Shown here: piece after piece, positions 33,091-41,199 of the stretch
Layout: each line of letters starts with the position of its first letter
Numbering within the stretch: the first letter of the stretch is position 1
Source: ZC4RG35 sp041747855
GTDB lineage: Bacteria > Actinomycetota > Acidimicrobiia > Spongiisociales > ZC4RG35
NCBI GenBank assembly: GCA_041747855.1
Contig: JBGTEJ010000017.1
Location: 1-64,000 of the forward strand
Length of the DNA stretch: 64,000 nucleotides
Direction: 5' to 3'
Program-made: the position numbers and the translations under genes
The notes under the pieces: model-generated
Databases searched by the model: none
The model's input: the letters and a program-made list of their open reading frames with translations, nothing else
What the model was told of the DNA's origin: nothing

Positions 33091-33525
33091 TCAGCGGATC
33101 AGGATGGTGATGATGGCCGAGAAGATCCCGGCGAGCACCGTGACCGAAGCCACCACCGCCCAGACGATGGTCTTGTAGAGGCCTTGAAGTTGCTCCCCGA
33201 AACTGCCGAGGCGGTCGTCCACCCGCTCGAAGCGAGCATCCATCCTCTCGAACCGAGCATCGAATCGGTCCAAGCGGGCATCGATTCGGTCGAAACGGGC
33301 ATCGATTCCGTCCAACCGATCATCGACACGGTCGAACCGGTCATCGACTCTGTCGAACCTTCCATCGACGCGGTCGAAGCGACGGTCTAGGGCCGCTATG
33401 GCGTCCTTCAGTTCTAGAACATCAGCTCTGGTGCTGAATCCGGTCATGAGTGTTTCCGCGTGCTCGGGACCGAGGACTTCACCCAGACGAGTATAGAGAC
33501 CGAGCCAATTTGCTTCTGAAGTCAC
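33091..33525 (-). CDS. Heptad-repeat coiled-coil, tail-anchored membrane protein
   Basis: The 144-aa protein has an N-terminal 40 residues (LYTRLGEVLGPEHAETLMTG) akin to the tandem family at 44.6-45.6 kb. About ten consecutive heptads of the form RFDRVDD/RLDGIDA follow (45-110), then a C-terminal membrane helix (120-142). Each heptad is also a 21-base DNA repeat, so slippage can change the length. A long parallel coiled coil anchored in the membrane is the likely structure. It could act as a scaffold or spacer; no function is known. Confidence 0.7.
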   Translation of the reverse strand: MTSEANWLGLYTRLGEVLGPEHAETLMTGFSTRADVLELKDAIAALDRRFDRVDGRFDRVDDRFDRVDDRLDGIDARFDRIDARLDRFDARFERMDARFERVDDRLGSFGEQLQGLYKTIVWAVVASVTVLAGIFSAIITILIR

Positions 33526-33603
33526 AGTGCTTACCTACAGGGCCTAGACCCAGACTTCAAGACCCTTGCCGAGCCGAACCAACAGCCCGGAGTCGTCGTC
33601 GGG

Positions 33604-34767
33604 TCAGCGCAGACGCTCCACGATCATGGCCATGCCCTGACCTCCGCCGACACACATGGTCTCCAGACCGTAGGTGGCGTCGGCGACCCGAAGCCCGTTG
33701 AGCAGAGTGCCCATGATCCGGGCGCCGGTCATCCCGAACGGGTGACCGAGGGCGATGGCACCACCGTTGACGTTGAGCTTGTCTATGTCGATGCCCAACT
33801 GGTGGACACAGGCGAGCACCTGGGCGGCGAAGGCTTCGTTGAGCTCGATCAGGTCGATGTCGGACAGCGACATCCCGGCCTGGGCGAGGACCTTGGTGAC
33901 TGCCGGGACCGGACCGATCCCCATGTACTCGGGCTCGACCCCTGCCACCGACGACGCCACGATCCGGGCCAGCGGGGTCAATCCCAGCTCATCGGCCTTC
34001 CTGTCAGACATCACCAGCACCGCTGCCGCTCCATCGTTGAGCGGACAGGAGTTGCCAGCCGTGACGGTGCCACCCTCCTGGAAGGCCGGGGCCAACTCGG
34101 CCAGCTTCTCCAGGGTGGTGTTGGCTCGGGGACCGTCGTCGGCGGAGACCTCCATGCCCGAAGGCGTGGTCACGGTGAAGATCTCGGCGTCGAAGAAGCC
34201 GTTCTTCTGGGCCTCGACAGCACGGTCCTGGGACCGCTTGGCGAACTCGTCCTGACGTTCCCTGGTGATCCCGTAACGGGCGGCGACGTTCTCAGCGGTG
34301 TTGCCCATGGGGATATAGACGTGATTGATGAAGTCGCCACTGGAATCGTCGAGGAACCGGGGATTCAGGTCTGAGGCTTCGAAACCCTTGCCCATTGTCC
34401 GGGTGGTCGACTCGGTGCCGGCAGCGACGAAGACGTCACCTTCACCATGCTTGATGGCATGGAAGGCCATCCTGATGGTCTGGAGGGAGGAGGCGCAGTA
34501 CCGGTTCACGGTGGTCGCCGGGACGGTCACCGGCATACCGGCCAGCAGCGAGGCGGGACGAGCCAGGTTGAAGCTCTGCTCGCCGTGAGTGAGTCCGCAG
34601 CCGAGGATGACATCGTCCACCAGGGCGCGGTCTACGTCCGGGACCTTGTTCATCAATGCGTCGATGGCCATACCGGCCAGGTCATCGGCACGGACCTCTA
34701 TCAGTGAACCCTTGTAGGCCCGACCGATCGGGGTGCGGGCAGTGGCGACGATGACGGCTTCGGGCAT
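33604..34767 (-). CDS. Acetyl-CoA C-acyltransferase (thiolase)
   Basis: The 387-aa thiolase condenses or cleaves acyl-CoA. Nucleophile Cys91 lies in NRYCASSLQT, the NVNGGAIALGHPFGMTGAR block carries the catalytic His, and CVGGGQGMAMI carries the second Cys. All are intact. Whether it works in fatty-acid degradation or in acetoacetyl-CoA synthesis is not clear from the sequence. It is flanked by unrelated genes; the enoyl-CoA hydratase at 26 kb is not adjacent. Confidence 0.92.
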   Translation of the reverse strand: MPEAVIVATARTPIGRAYKGSLIEVRADDLAGMAIDALMNKVPDVDRALVDDVILGCGLTHGEQSFNLARPASLLAGMPVTVPATTVNRYCASSLQTIRMAFHAIKHGEGDVFVAAGTESTTRTMGKGFEASDLNPRFLDDSSGDFINHVYIPMGNTAENVAARYGITRERQDEFAKRSQDRAVEAQKNGFFDAEIFTVTTPSGMEVSADDGPRANTTLEKLAELAPAFQEGGTVTAGNSCPLNDGAAAVLVMSDRKADELGLTPLARIVASSVAGVEPEYMGIGPVPAVTKVLAQAGMSLSDIDLIELNEAFAAQVLACVHQLGIDIDKLNVNGGAIALGHPFGMTGARIMGTLLNGLRVADATYGLETMCVGGGQGMAMIVERLR

Positions 34768-34827
34768 GATGTTCTCCAGACTCTCTTTGCAACCACAACC
34801 TTATTGGCATGCCCTAAATTTCTGCAC

Positions 34828-35907
34828 ATGCGTCCCCGTTACATCCTCTCTGCGTTGCTCTGCGTGGTCCTCGCGGCATGTGGGCCGGGTGATGCGGCCA
34901 CTTCGACCACCGTCGCTACACCGTCCACGTCGACAACGACGCCGCCGGCCCCGACCACCACCGTGGAGACGACGACCACCACGACATTGCCCGAAGGCGT
35001 CCTGGTCCTTCCGGTCGCCCTCGACACCATGCCGGACACCTGGGTCGAAGCATTCCAAATCCCATATGGCGACACCCCCGACACCCTCGGAACGTATCTA
35101 GGTGGCGACGGAGAAGGAATTCAGATTGGACCGGACTACGGGGCCCAGGGGCCCGACGGCTCCTGGTGGTTCCTCGACACCGCCAAGTTCAGACTGGCCC
35201 ACTTCTCCGAGTCCGGGGAGTATCTCGGTGAGGTCGTGGTCCCCGAGTCGTTGCTGACCGACGGCATCTACTTTCAGTACCAGTTGCCCCGGGTTCTCTC
35301 GGACGGAACGTTCCTCGCCTCCAGACTCGCCGGGTCCCGCACCCACTTCCTCCGTCTCCGTGGCAACACGCTCGACAGTTTCTCGATCCCATACGAGATG
35401 ACTCCCCGGACCGACGACGGGATCATCCTCTACGGGTTCTCTTTCGATGAGGACTCGACGAGTCTCGCCGTCGATCCGATGGTGGGGGCGGCAGGACCGG
35501 TCGACTGGTTCCTGACCAGAGCAGGCAACCGTTTCCGGGTAGCTGGTGGGGCGGCCGGATTGGTGGTCGAACTCCCCGATGCATCGACCCCCCTGGTCAT
35601 CGAGATCCAGTTCGAGGCGGGAGAAATCGGCGGTAGCGTCTACACCGGTCTCGAGGTGATCGGGGCCACCGACGGGACTCTTCATCTCTTCCTCCTCGGC
35701 TTCCCCGAGCGCGACGAGAGTCTCCAACTCGCCGGATACATGACGATCTCGGCCGAAGGTCAAGTGTCCGCTGTCGAACCCATCCAGAACCCGTTCTCGA
35801 CGGCCGACACGGGCAGTCCGTCACGTCTCGGTGTCCAACCCGGAACCAATCGGGCCACCTACATGATCGTTTCCCCCGACGGGGTGAGGGTGTACGTTCG
35901 CCGGTAG
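34828..35907 (+). CDS. Secreted lipoprotein with Thr-rich linker and beta-propeller-like domain
   Basis: ATG 34828 begins a lipoprotein signal ending in VLAAC; the upstream ATG 34804 adds eight residues and is less likely. A Thr/Pro/Ser linker of about 35 residues follows, then 300 residues with repeated turns of the type GPDGSWWFLDTAKFRLAHFS and DGTFLASRLA, as in propeller-type lipoproteins. No enzyme motif was recognised. TAAATT lies 7 bases before the ATG, consistent with a leaderless mRNA. It is transcribed divergently from the thiolase. Confidence 0.72.
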   Translation: MRPRYILSALLCVVLAACGPGDAATSTTVATPSTSTTTPPAPTTTVETTTTTTLPEGVLVLPVALDTMPDTWVEAFQIPYGDTPDTLGTYLGGDGEGIQIGPDYGAQGPDGSWWFLDTAKFRLAHFSESGEYLGEVVVPESLLTDGIYFQYQLPRVLSDGTFLASRLAGSRTHFLRLRGNTLDSFSIPYEMTPRTDDGIILYGFSFDEDSTSLAVDPMVGAAGPVDWFLTRAGNRFRVAGGAAGLVVELPDASTPLVIEIQFEAGEIGGSVYTGLEVIGATDGTLHLFLLGFPERDESLQLAGYMTISAEGQVSAVEPIQNPFSTADTGSPSRLGVQPGTNRATYMIVSPDGVRVYVRR

Positions 35908-35935
35908 GCATACGGTCCGACGTAGCCTTGCCAGC

Positions 35936-36793
35936 ATGACGTCGGTGCGACTAATGGTTGGGCTGCTGGCCCTCGTGGCCTGTACCGCACCCGAGATCGT
36001 CGACACCACCCAGACAACCTCGGTCCCGTCGTCCACCACGACCACCACTTCGGGCTTACCCGGCCCGGGAGGATGTGCCAGCCCCGGCGAGTTCCGCGAG
36101 GGTGGGACACCGACATTCGTTGGTAATGCCCAGTCAGACGCTGGGATCATCGGACTCATCGAGTGGGTCGATCTGGGGACGGGCTGTGAAGAGTTCCGGA
36201 TTTCCTTCCAGAGCACCGAGGGGGCCCCGGCCACGACGGCGCCACTCGTCACGGTCGAGTTGATCGACCAGCTGGCGGTCCTCCGTCTCAGAATGGACAC
36301 TCCGGGGTCGGTGGTGGTGGACCAGGTCGTCGGCACCGCACATGTCGACCATCTCTACGTGGTCAGTTCCCTCTCGGAACGGACCTTCATCGATTTTCAT
36401 CTGGCCGGCCCGGTGCGGGTGCGGGTTTCGGCCCACCAATCACCGGCCCAGGTCGTGGTGGAACTCCTTCCCGGGGTGATCCCGGTGAATGCCCGCCCAA
36501 TCATTGGGGAGCGTCTGGTCGTGACCCGCCCGTTGGAAGGATCGATGTCGGGATCACCGGTGACAGTGTCGGGCTACGCCCGTGGATTCGACGATGGTGT
36601 GCTGGTGATCGCCACTGCCGGCACCGCAACCCTTCTCGAACAGACCGTCCCCACCGCCTCGCCCGCCGCGGGATGGGCGGAGTTCAGGGCCACCATCAGC
36701 GCACCTCTCGGTCCCATACTCATCTTCGTGGGTGAGGACCCGCCCGGGCCGGGGCCGTTGTCAGGGGTGGTCATCCCTATGACGGTTCGCTGA
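35936..36793 (+). CDS. Lipoprotein with AMIN-like and Gmad2 (Ig-like) domains
   Basis: The 285-aa protein has a lipobox LVAC at about residues 13-16, a short Thr linker and a middle domain with FIDFHLAGPVRVRV and VVVELLPG (AMIN-like). The C-terminal domain has LEGSMSGSPVTVSGYARGF, the pattern of Gmad2, an Ig-like domain of spore-germination and lipoprotein families. It probably binds the cell wall. TAGCCT precedes the ATG by 7 bases. Its end overlaps the convergent rimM by 17 bases. Confidence 0.75.
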   Translation: MTSVRLMVGLLALVACTAPEIVDTTQTTSVPSSTTTTTSGLPGPGGCASPGEFREGGTPTFVGNAQSDAGIIGLIEWVDLGTGCEEFRISFQSTEGAPATTAPLVTVELIDQLAVLRLRMDTPGSVVVDQVVGTAHVDHLYVVSSLSERTFIDFHLAGPVRVRVSAHQSPAQVVVELLPGVIPVNARPIIGERLVVTRPLEGSMSGSPVTVSGYARGFDDGVLVIATAGTATLLEQTVPTASPAAGWAEFRATISAPLGPILIFVGEDPPGPGPLSGVVIPMTVR

Positions 36794-37265
36794 GTCCCTC
36801 GATTTCGACGATTTCGACGAAGCCGGCCTTGATGTCGACCACCGGCACCAGGTCCTCGACGAAGGGGATCTCGAACACGACCTCACCACGCTCGATGACC
36901 AGTCGGTCCTGGGCGGGACCGTGTTCCACACCAATGACCTTCCCACCAGTGCGGACTTCTAGTCCGATGAGGTCGGTCGGCCAGAACTCGCCGTCACCGA
37001 GCTCTCTCCTCTGGGAGACGAAGACGTCCTGATTTCGGATCAGTTCGGCGCCGGGTCGATCGACGACGCCGGCAAAGGCGACCTGATATCCACGATCGGA
37101 TTTGCGCAACTCACGGACCAGGTATTCCTGGTCTTGGATCATCACGGGGGAACCGACTTCGAAGTGGGTCACGTCAGACGGGTCGACATAGAGACCGAGG
37201 AAGCCGTCTAGTCCATGCGGGCGGCCGAGTCGGGCCACCAGGAAGGGTTCAGTCGAGGAACTCAA
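36777..37265 (-). CDS. rimM: Ribosome maturation factor RimM
   Basis: RimM helps assemble the 30S head by binding S19. The N-terminal barrel (FLVARLGRPHGLDGFLGL) and the PRC-barrel (FWPTDLIGLEVRT, VFEIPFVEDLVPVVDI) are present. TTG 37265 gives 162 aa, the family size; the longer frame from 37337 lies inside the KH gene, and GTG 37238 would trim the first strand. The start overlaps the KH gene by 17 bases. The start choice is moderately certain. Confidence 0.9.
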   Translation of the reverse strand: MSSSTEPFLVARLGRPHGLDGFLGLYVDPSDVTHFEVGSPVMIQDQEYLVRELRKSDRGYQVAFAGVVDRPGAELIRNQDVFVSQRRELGDGEFWPTDLIGLEVRTGGKVIGVEHGPAQDRLVIERGEVVFEIPFVEDLVPVVDIKAGFVEIVEIEGLSEPS

Positions 37266-37500
37266 CTCCGGCGGTGACTCCCTCTTCCTCCCCTGCGGCG
37301 GCAGCGGCTGACCGTATCGCCTTGGCGACACGACCACGACGACCGATCACACGACCCATGTCTCCTTTGGCGGTCCGCACTTCGGCGACCACCTCATTTG
37401 GGCCCTGTTCGATGACACTGACCTCAACCGAGTCGGGGTCGTCGACGATGCTCTTCACCACATAGGTGACAACACGCTGGACGATGTCTCCCTTGGCCAT
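37249..37500 (-). CDS. khpA: KH-domain RNA-binding protein KhpA
   Basis: The 83-aa single KH domain has the GxxG loop in GRVIGRRGRVAKAIRS. KhpA binds RNA broadly, often as a dimer or with KhpB. It sits between rpsP and rimM, the conserved place in Gram-positives. Its ATG overlaps the rpsP stop by one base (TAATG), so it is translationally coupled. Confidence 0.95.
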   Translation of the reverse strand: MAKGDIVQRVVTYVVKSIVDDPDSVEVSVIEQGPNEVVAEVRTAKGDMGRVIGRRGRVAKAIRSAAAAAGEEEGVTAGVEFLD

Positions 37501-37952
37501 TACTCCTCCTCCGAAGTTGCGGCGGCGGCTGCCTCGGCGAGCTCGGCCTCAGGGGCAGGTGCGGCCTCGGCCTCAACGGACTCGGCAACCTCGGCCTCAG
37601 TTTCGGCAGCGGCGGCCTCGGCCTCGGCGGGGGCGGCCTCAGCAGCTACGGGGGCGGGTGCCGTCTTGGCGCCGACCACGTGGATCTCACCGGTGCGCAT
37701 CTTCATGGTGTTCATCGCACCCGAGATGTTCAACAGCTTCTCGACCCGTTCGCTGGGCTGGGCGCCTTTGGCGAGCCATGCGGCGGCCTTCTCGTTGTCG
37801 ATCTCGACGATGGAAGGGTTGTGGAGCGGCTCGTACCGTCCGATCTGGTCGATGTAACTGCTGTCACGTTGCGACCTTCCGTCCACTACAACGATGCGGT
37901 ACATGGGCTGTTTGGTCTTGCCCATCCGCATCAATCTCATCCTGACAGCCAT
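37500..37952 (-). CDS. rpsP: 30S ribosomal protein S16 with a long Ala/Glu tail
   Basis: Residues 1-85 are S16 (MAVRMRLMRMGK, RIVVVDGRS, IGRYEPLHNP). The remaining 65 residues form an Ala/Glu/Pro-rich acidic tail not needed for the fold; actinobacterial S16 proteins commonly have tails, this one being nearly pure Ala/Glu. ATG 37952 is chosen over TTG 37955 because it starts the S16 homology and follows GAGAGGTG. Confidence 0.97.
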   Translation of the reverse strand: MAVRMRLMRMGKTKQPMYRIVVVDGRSQRDSSYIDQIGRYEPLHNPSIVEIDNEKAAAWLAKGAQPSERVEKLLNISGAMNTMKMRTGEIHVVGAKTAPAPVAAEAAPAEAEAAAAETEAEVAESVEAEAAPAPEAELAEAAAAATSEEE

Positions 37953-37962
37953 CAATCACCTC

Positions 37963-39306
37963 TCAACGGGTTCTCTTAGTGCCGGACCGGGCACCCATGA
38001 GGGCGTCCAGGCTGGGGACACCCTTGCTACCGGCCAACGTTTTCATCATTTTCTGGGTATCGGCGAACTGCTTGAGCAGTCGGTTCACGTCCTGGGGGCT
38101 TGTGCCCGAACCCGACGAGATGCGACGCTTGCGGCTGCCACTGATGATCTTGGGATCCCGGCGCTCATCGGCAGTCATCGATTGGATGATTGCCTCAACC
38201 CGTTTGAGGTCGCGATCATCAACATCGACCTCCCGCAGAAGCGAACCGGAACCAGGAAGCATAGCAAGGATGTCCCTCACAGACCCCATCGAACGGATGG
38301 ACTGGAACTGGGACAGGAAATCCTCGAGGGTGAACTCGCCCTTCTGCATCCGGACTGCCACCTTCTCCGCTTCTGCCTCGTCGAAGACGGCTTCGGCCTT
38401 CTCGATGAGGCTGAGCACGTCGCCCATACCGAGGATCCGCGACGCCATCCGTTCGGGGTGGAACGGTTCGAGGTCTGAGGGGCCTTCTCCGACACCGGCG
38501 AACTTGACCGGGGCGCCGGTCACTTCTCGCACCGATATGGCGGCTCCGCCACGGGCGTCACCGTCGAGCTTGGAGAGGACGATGCCGGTGATTCCGACCT
38601 GGTCCTGGAATCCGGTGGCGACGTTGACTGCATCCTGGCCGCTCATAGCGTCGACGACGAGGAGGACCTCATGGGGTTCGATGGTCTTCTTGACGGCGGC
38701 CAGTTCACTCATCAGGTCGGAGTCGATCTGGAGACGGCCGGCAGTGTCGACGATGATCACGTCTCGGCCGGTCTTGGCGGCTTCCTTGCGGGCGGTCTTG
38801 ACCAGTTTGACCGGTTTGCTGCCACGGTCGGCCAGTACGGGGACGCCGACCCGTCGTCCCAGGGTCTCCAGTTGGTCGATGGCGGCGGGTCGTTGCATGT
38901 CGGCGGCGACCAGCATCGGGGACTTGCCTTTGGACTTCAGGTAGGCGGCCAGCTTGGCGGCGGTGGTGGTCTTACCCGAGCCCTGGAGCCCGACCATGAG
39001 AATGACGAGTGGTGGTGCGGGACGGGCGAGCTCGGCGGTGCTGCCTCCGAGGGTGGTGATCAGCTCTTCGTGGACGATCTTGATGACCTGTTGGCCGGGG
39101 GTGATCGACTTCGACACATCCTCTGACATGGCCCGTTCCTTGACCCGGGCGAGGAACGACCGGACCACGGCCACGTTGACGTCTGCCTCGAGCAGGGCAA
39201 GCCGAACTTCCCGGAGAGCGTTGTCGATGTCCTTCTCGGACAGCTTCCCCCGTCCCCGCAGCCCGGCAAACACCGACTCGAACCGCTGCGTCAGACTGTC
39301 GAACAT
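37963..39306 (-). CDS. ffh: Signal recognition particle protein Ffh
   Basis: The SRP GTPase targets nascent membrane proteins to FtsY. From ATG 39306 the 447-aa product has the N domain (FDSLTQRFESVFAGLRG), G domain with GLQGSGKTTTAAKLA, DTAGRLQIDSDLM and LDGDARGGAAIS, and the M domain with its Met-rich segment near the C-terminus. The frame extends 35 codons further, but without homology. TACCGT is 6 bases before the ATG. The receptor ftsY is at 55.8 kb. Confidence 0.97.
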   Translation of the reverse strand: MFDSLTQRFESVFAGLRGRGKLSEKDIDNALREVRLALLEADVNVAVVRSFLARVKERAMSEDVSKSITPGQQVIKIVHEELITTLGGSTAELARPAPPLVILMVGLQGSGKTTTAAKLAAYLKSKGKSPMLVAADMQRPAAIDQLETLGRRVGVPVLADRGSKPVKLVKTARKEAAKTGRDVIIVDTAGRLQIDSDLMSELAAVKKTIEPHEVLLVVDAMSGQDAVNVATGFQDQVGITGIVLSKLDGDARGGAAISVREVTGAPVKFAGVGEGPSDLEPFHPERMASRILGMGDVLSLIEKAEAVFDEAEAEKVAVRMQKGEFTLEDFLSQFQSIRSMGSVRDILAMLPGSGSLLREVDVDDRDLKRVEAIIQSMTADERRDPKIISGSRKRRISSGSGTSPQDVNRLLKQFADTQKMMKTLAGSKGVPSLDALMGARSGTKRTR

Positions 39307-39312
39307 GAGGTG

Positions 39313-39318
39313 ACGGTA
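39313..39318 (-). promoter_or_regulatory. Putative -10 hexamer of leaderless ffh
   Basis: TACCGT is followed by 6 bases and then ATG. No ribosome binding site is present. Confidence 0.4.
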
Positions 39319-39348
39319 GTGGCATCCCGATACTCTCAGGACTGAACA

Positions 39349-40242
39349 ATGACACGCGACAGTGACATCCGCATCTCCGTGTTCGCCTATGCCGACATGA
39401 TCACCGATCACGGTCAGATACCGGTCACGTCAGCGCAGCTCAACGAGTTCCAGCACCAAGGGCAACGCATTCCGCTCTCTAGTCAGTCGGGGATCTTCAA
39501 ACCGGCAATCCTTGACTTCCCAGTTTCCATCCGCACGACGTATCGAGCGCCCGGGGAGGAACGCCCATATGAAGACGAGGTCGTCAACGGGCTCCTTCAC
39601 TACCGGTATATGGGAACCGACCCACGCCATGCCCATAACCGAGGGCTTCGGGAAGCGATGGAGTATGGAATACCTTTGCTGTACCTGGAAGGCGTTGGCC
39701 GAGGGCTATATCACATAGCCGCGGCGGTAATCGTCGAAGACTGGCCTGACGACCTGACCTTCGGCGTGGAGCTGTATCCGATCGACGCCGCGGCCGTCGG
39801 CATTGCTTCAGAGTCTCTGTCGGCTACCCACTCAGGGCGATACTCCACCGCACTGGTCATGGTACGTATAGGTCAGACTGTCTTCCGTGAGTCCGTACTA
39901 CAGGCCTACGCGTATCGCTGCACATTGTGCCAACTGGGCCATCGGAATCTCCTGGACGCAGCCCACATCACACCGTTTGCGGCTGGGGGAGCTTTGTCGA
40001 TTACCAATGGCATGACGATGTGCAAGATTCATCACGCGGCGTACGACAACAACATCATCGGGGTTCGACCTGACTACGTTGCTGAAGTGCGTGCGGACGT
40101 TCTCACCGAAGTGGACGGACCAATGCTCCGCCACGGACTCCAGGAGGTGCATGGGTCGCGCATTCATTTACCCCGCCAGTCTCGGCACCACCCGAACAAG
40201 CAGGCTCTCGACGAGCGGTTCTGGGCGTTTAGTCAGGCTTGA
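39349..40242 (+). CDS. SBD-HNH endonuclease, predicted phosphorothioate-DNA-dependent (type IV restriction)
   Basis: The 297-aa protein has an N-terminal sulfur-binding-type domain (about 60-130: ERPYEDEV, HYRYMGTDPRHAHN, GIPLLYLEGV). The C-terminal HNH nuclease has C191-x2-C194, LLDAAHITPF with H206, ITNGM and CKIHHAAYDNNIIGVRPD, then the typical closing IDGPMLRHG-like VDGPMLRHGLQEVHG. This is the SprMcrA/EcoWI plan: it would cut DNA carrying sulfur in the backbone. No dnd genes are visible. The base composition is more A/T-rich than the flanking ffh. It is likely a transferred defence gene. Confidence 0.85.
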   Translation: MTRDSDIRISVFAYADMITDHGQIPVTSAQLNEFQHQGQRIPLSSQSGIFKPAILDFPVSIRTTYRAPGEERPYEDEVVNGLLHYRYMGTDPRHAHNRGLREAMEYGIPLLYLEGVGRGLYHIAAAVIVEDWPDDLTFGVELYPIDAAAVGIASESLSATHSGRYSTALVMVRIGQTVFRESVLQAYAYRCTLCQLGHRNLLDAAHITPFAAGGALSITNGMTMCKIHHAAYDNNIIGVRPDYVAEVRADVLTEVDGPMLRHGLQEVHGSRIHLPRQSRHHPNKQALDERFWAFSQA

Positions 40243-40353
40243 ATCGATTGATTCTTATCCGGAGCCGTCTGCAGGCCCTGCGCGCGATCGCTAGGAATGG
40301 GTGGTGACAGATTCTCACGGAGAGTGGCGAACCAAGCACTCAGGGCACGTCGG

Positions 40354-40752
40354 TCAGGCCGGTGCTGCCACCTGCCAACCCTGCATCAGGGCGGCCTCCC
40401 CCATCCGACGGTCGTAAGTGATCACTCCGGCGAGAACGTCGTTGACCGCCGCGGCTGTTGCCAGGTGAATGGCATCGAGACTCCTCAGCTCGGCTGGCTC
40501 CAGGACGGCAGCCTGCTCCAAGACCTCCATGGTGATGTGGAGTAGATCAATCCGTTGAAGAACAGACGACGCCCGCCTCAGGACCGGTCTCGGGAACCCG
40601 TGCAGTGCCCGTCCGACCTCGGTGACCGCCAGGGCGCTCGCCATCAGATGCTTGCCCCTTGCGAAAGCGGCCAGGGCATCAGATTCGGGTTCGACCACGA
40701 CCAGCTTGAGGAATGCCGAAGTGTCGATGTACCAGGCTGTGTCAGCGCTCAT
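40354..40752 (-). CDS. vapC: VapC-type PIN-domain toxin
   Basis: The 132-aa PIN nuclease has its acidic residues in place: D10 in YIDTSA, E45 in TEVGRA, D93 in LDAIHLA and D114 in TYDRRM. Such toxins cleave RNA, often tRNA or rRNA, when the antitoxin is lost. Its start overlaps the antitoxin gene by 11 bases. All active residues are intact, so the toxin looks functional. Confidence 0.92.
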   Translation of the reverse strand: MSADTAWYIDTSAFLKLVVVEPESDALAAFARGKHLMASALAVTEVGRALHGFPRPVLRRASSVLQRIDLLHITMEVLEQAAVLEPAELRSLDAIHLATAAAVNDVLAGVITYDRRMGEAALMQGWQVAAPA

Positions 40753-41017
40753 CCCGGCGCAGCCCCTCCAACACCTCAGACGGCAGGTCGGATCCCGACG
40801 GAGACGGCAACGGCGGCCCCAGGTCCCATAAGTCGCCTTCGGCCGACCGGACTGCGCCAGCGGCCCTGAGCCGCTCCAGGTTGGAGATCACCGGCACCGG
40901 TGTCAGCAGCGCAATCGGCCTACCCCGGTCGGTGACCTCGAAGGTCTCCCCTGCCTCCACCCTCCGGAGGAACACGCTCGCCCGCTGTCGCAGCTCCCTG
41001 ATACCGATCCTTGTCAT
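40742..41017 (-). CDS. vapB: Phd/YefM-type antitoxin of the VapC pair
   Basis: The 91-aa antitoxin has the Phd fold (IGIRELRQRASVFLRRVEAGETFEVTDRG, PIALLTPV) and a disordered C-terminus that would wrap VapC. The dimeric N-terminus should bind the palindrome directly upstream. The start codon ATG 41017 is one base from that palindrome, suggesting a leaderless and autorepressed mRNA. Confidence 0.9.
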   Translation of the reverse strand: MTRIGIRELRQRASVFLRRVEAGETFEVTDRGRPIALLTPVPVISNLERLRAAGAVRSAEGDLWDLGPPLPSPSGSDLPSEVLEGLRRDER

Positions 41018-41018
41018 A

Positions 41019-41034
41019 GTGCTACTTGTAGCAC
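41019..41034 (-). promoter_or_regulatory. Operator palindrome of vapBC
   Basis: GTGCTAC-2-GTAGCAC is a perfect 7-base inverted repeat ending one base before the antitoxin ATG. This is the expected site for a Phd-type antitoxin dimer. Confidence 0.65.
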
Positions 41035-41199
41035 ATTGTCTTGGAGCATGTCAATGTCCACGGGGATGACACTGTCGGATTCGCCACCCGATAACAAGGG
41101 GGTCACCTGGTGGCTTCCGTTCGGTGTGACTTTCTGCCCTTACCGGACCGACACCCGATTTGCTAGAACTTGGTGAAGCGCCACAAAGGAGTTCTCCCC

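Noticed and set aside
33200..33390. Regular 21-bp repeats read as a possible CRISPR or satellite
   Set aside because: They are heptads in an open frame with no spacers.
39307..39411. Extended start of ffh
   Set aside because: The extra 35 residues have no homology and overlap the divergent HNH promoter and start region; ATG 39306 fits the family.
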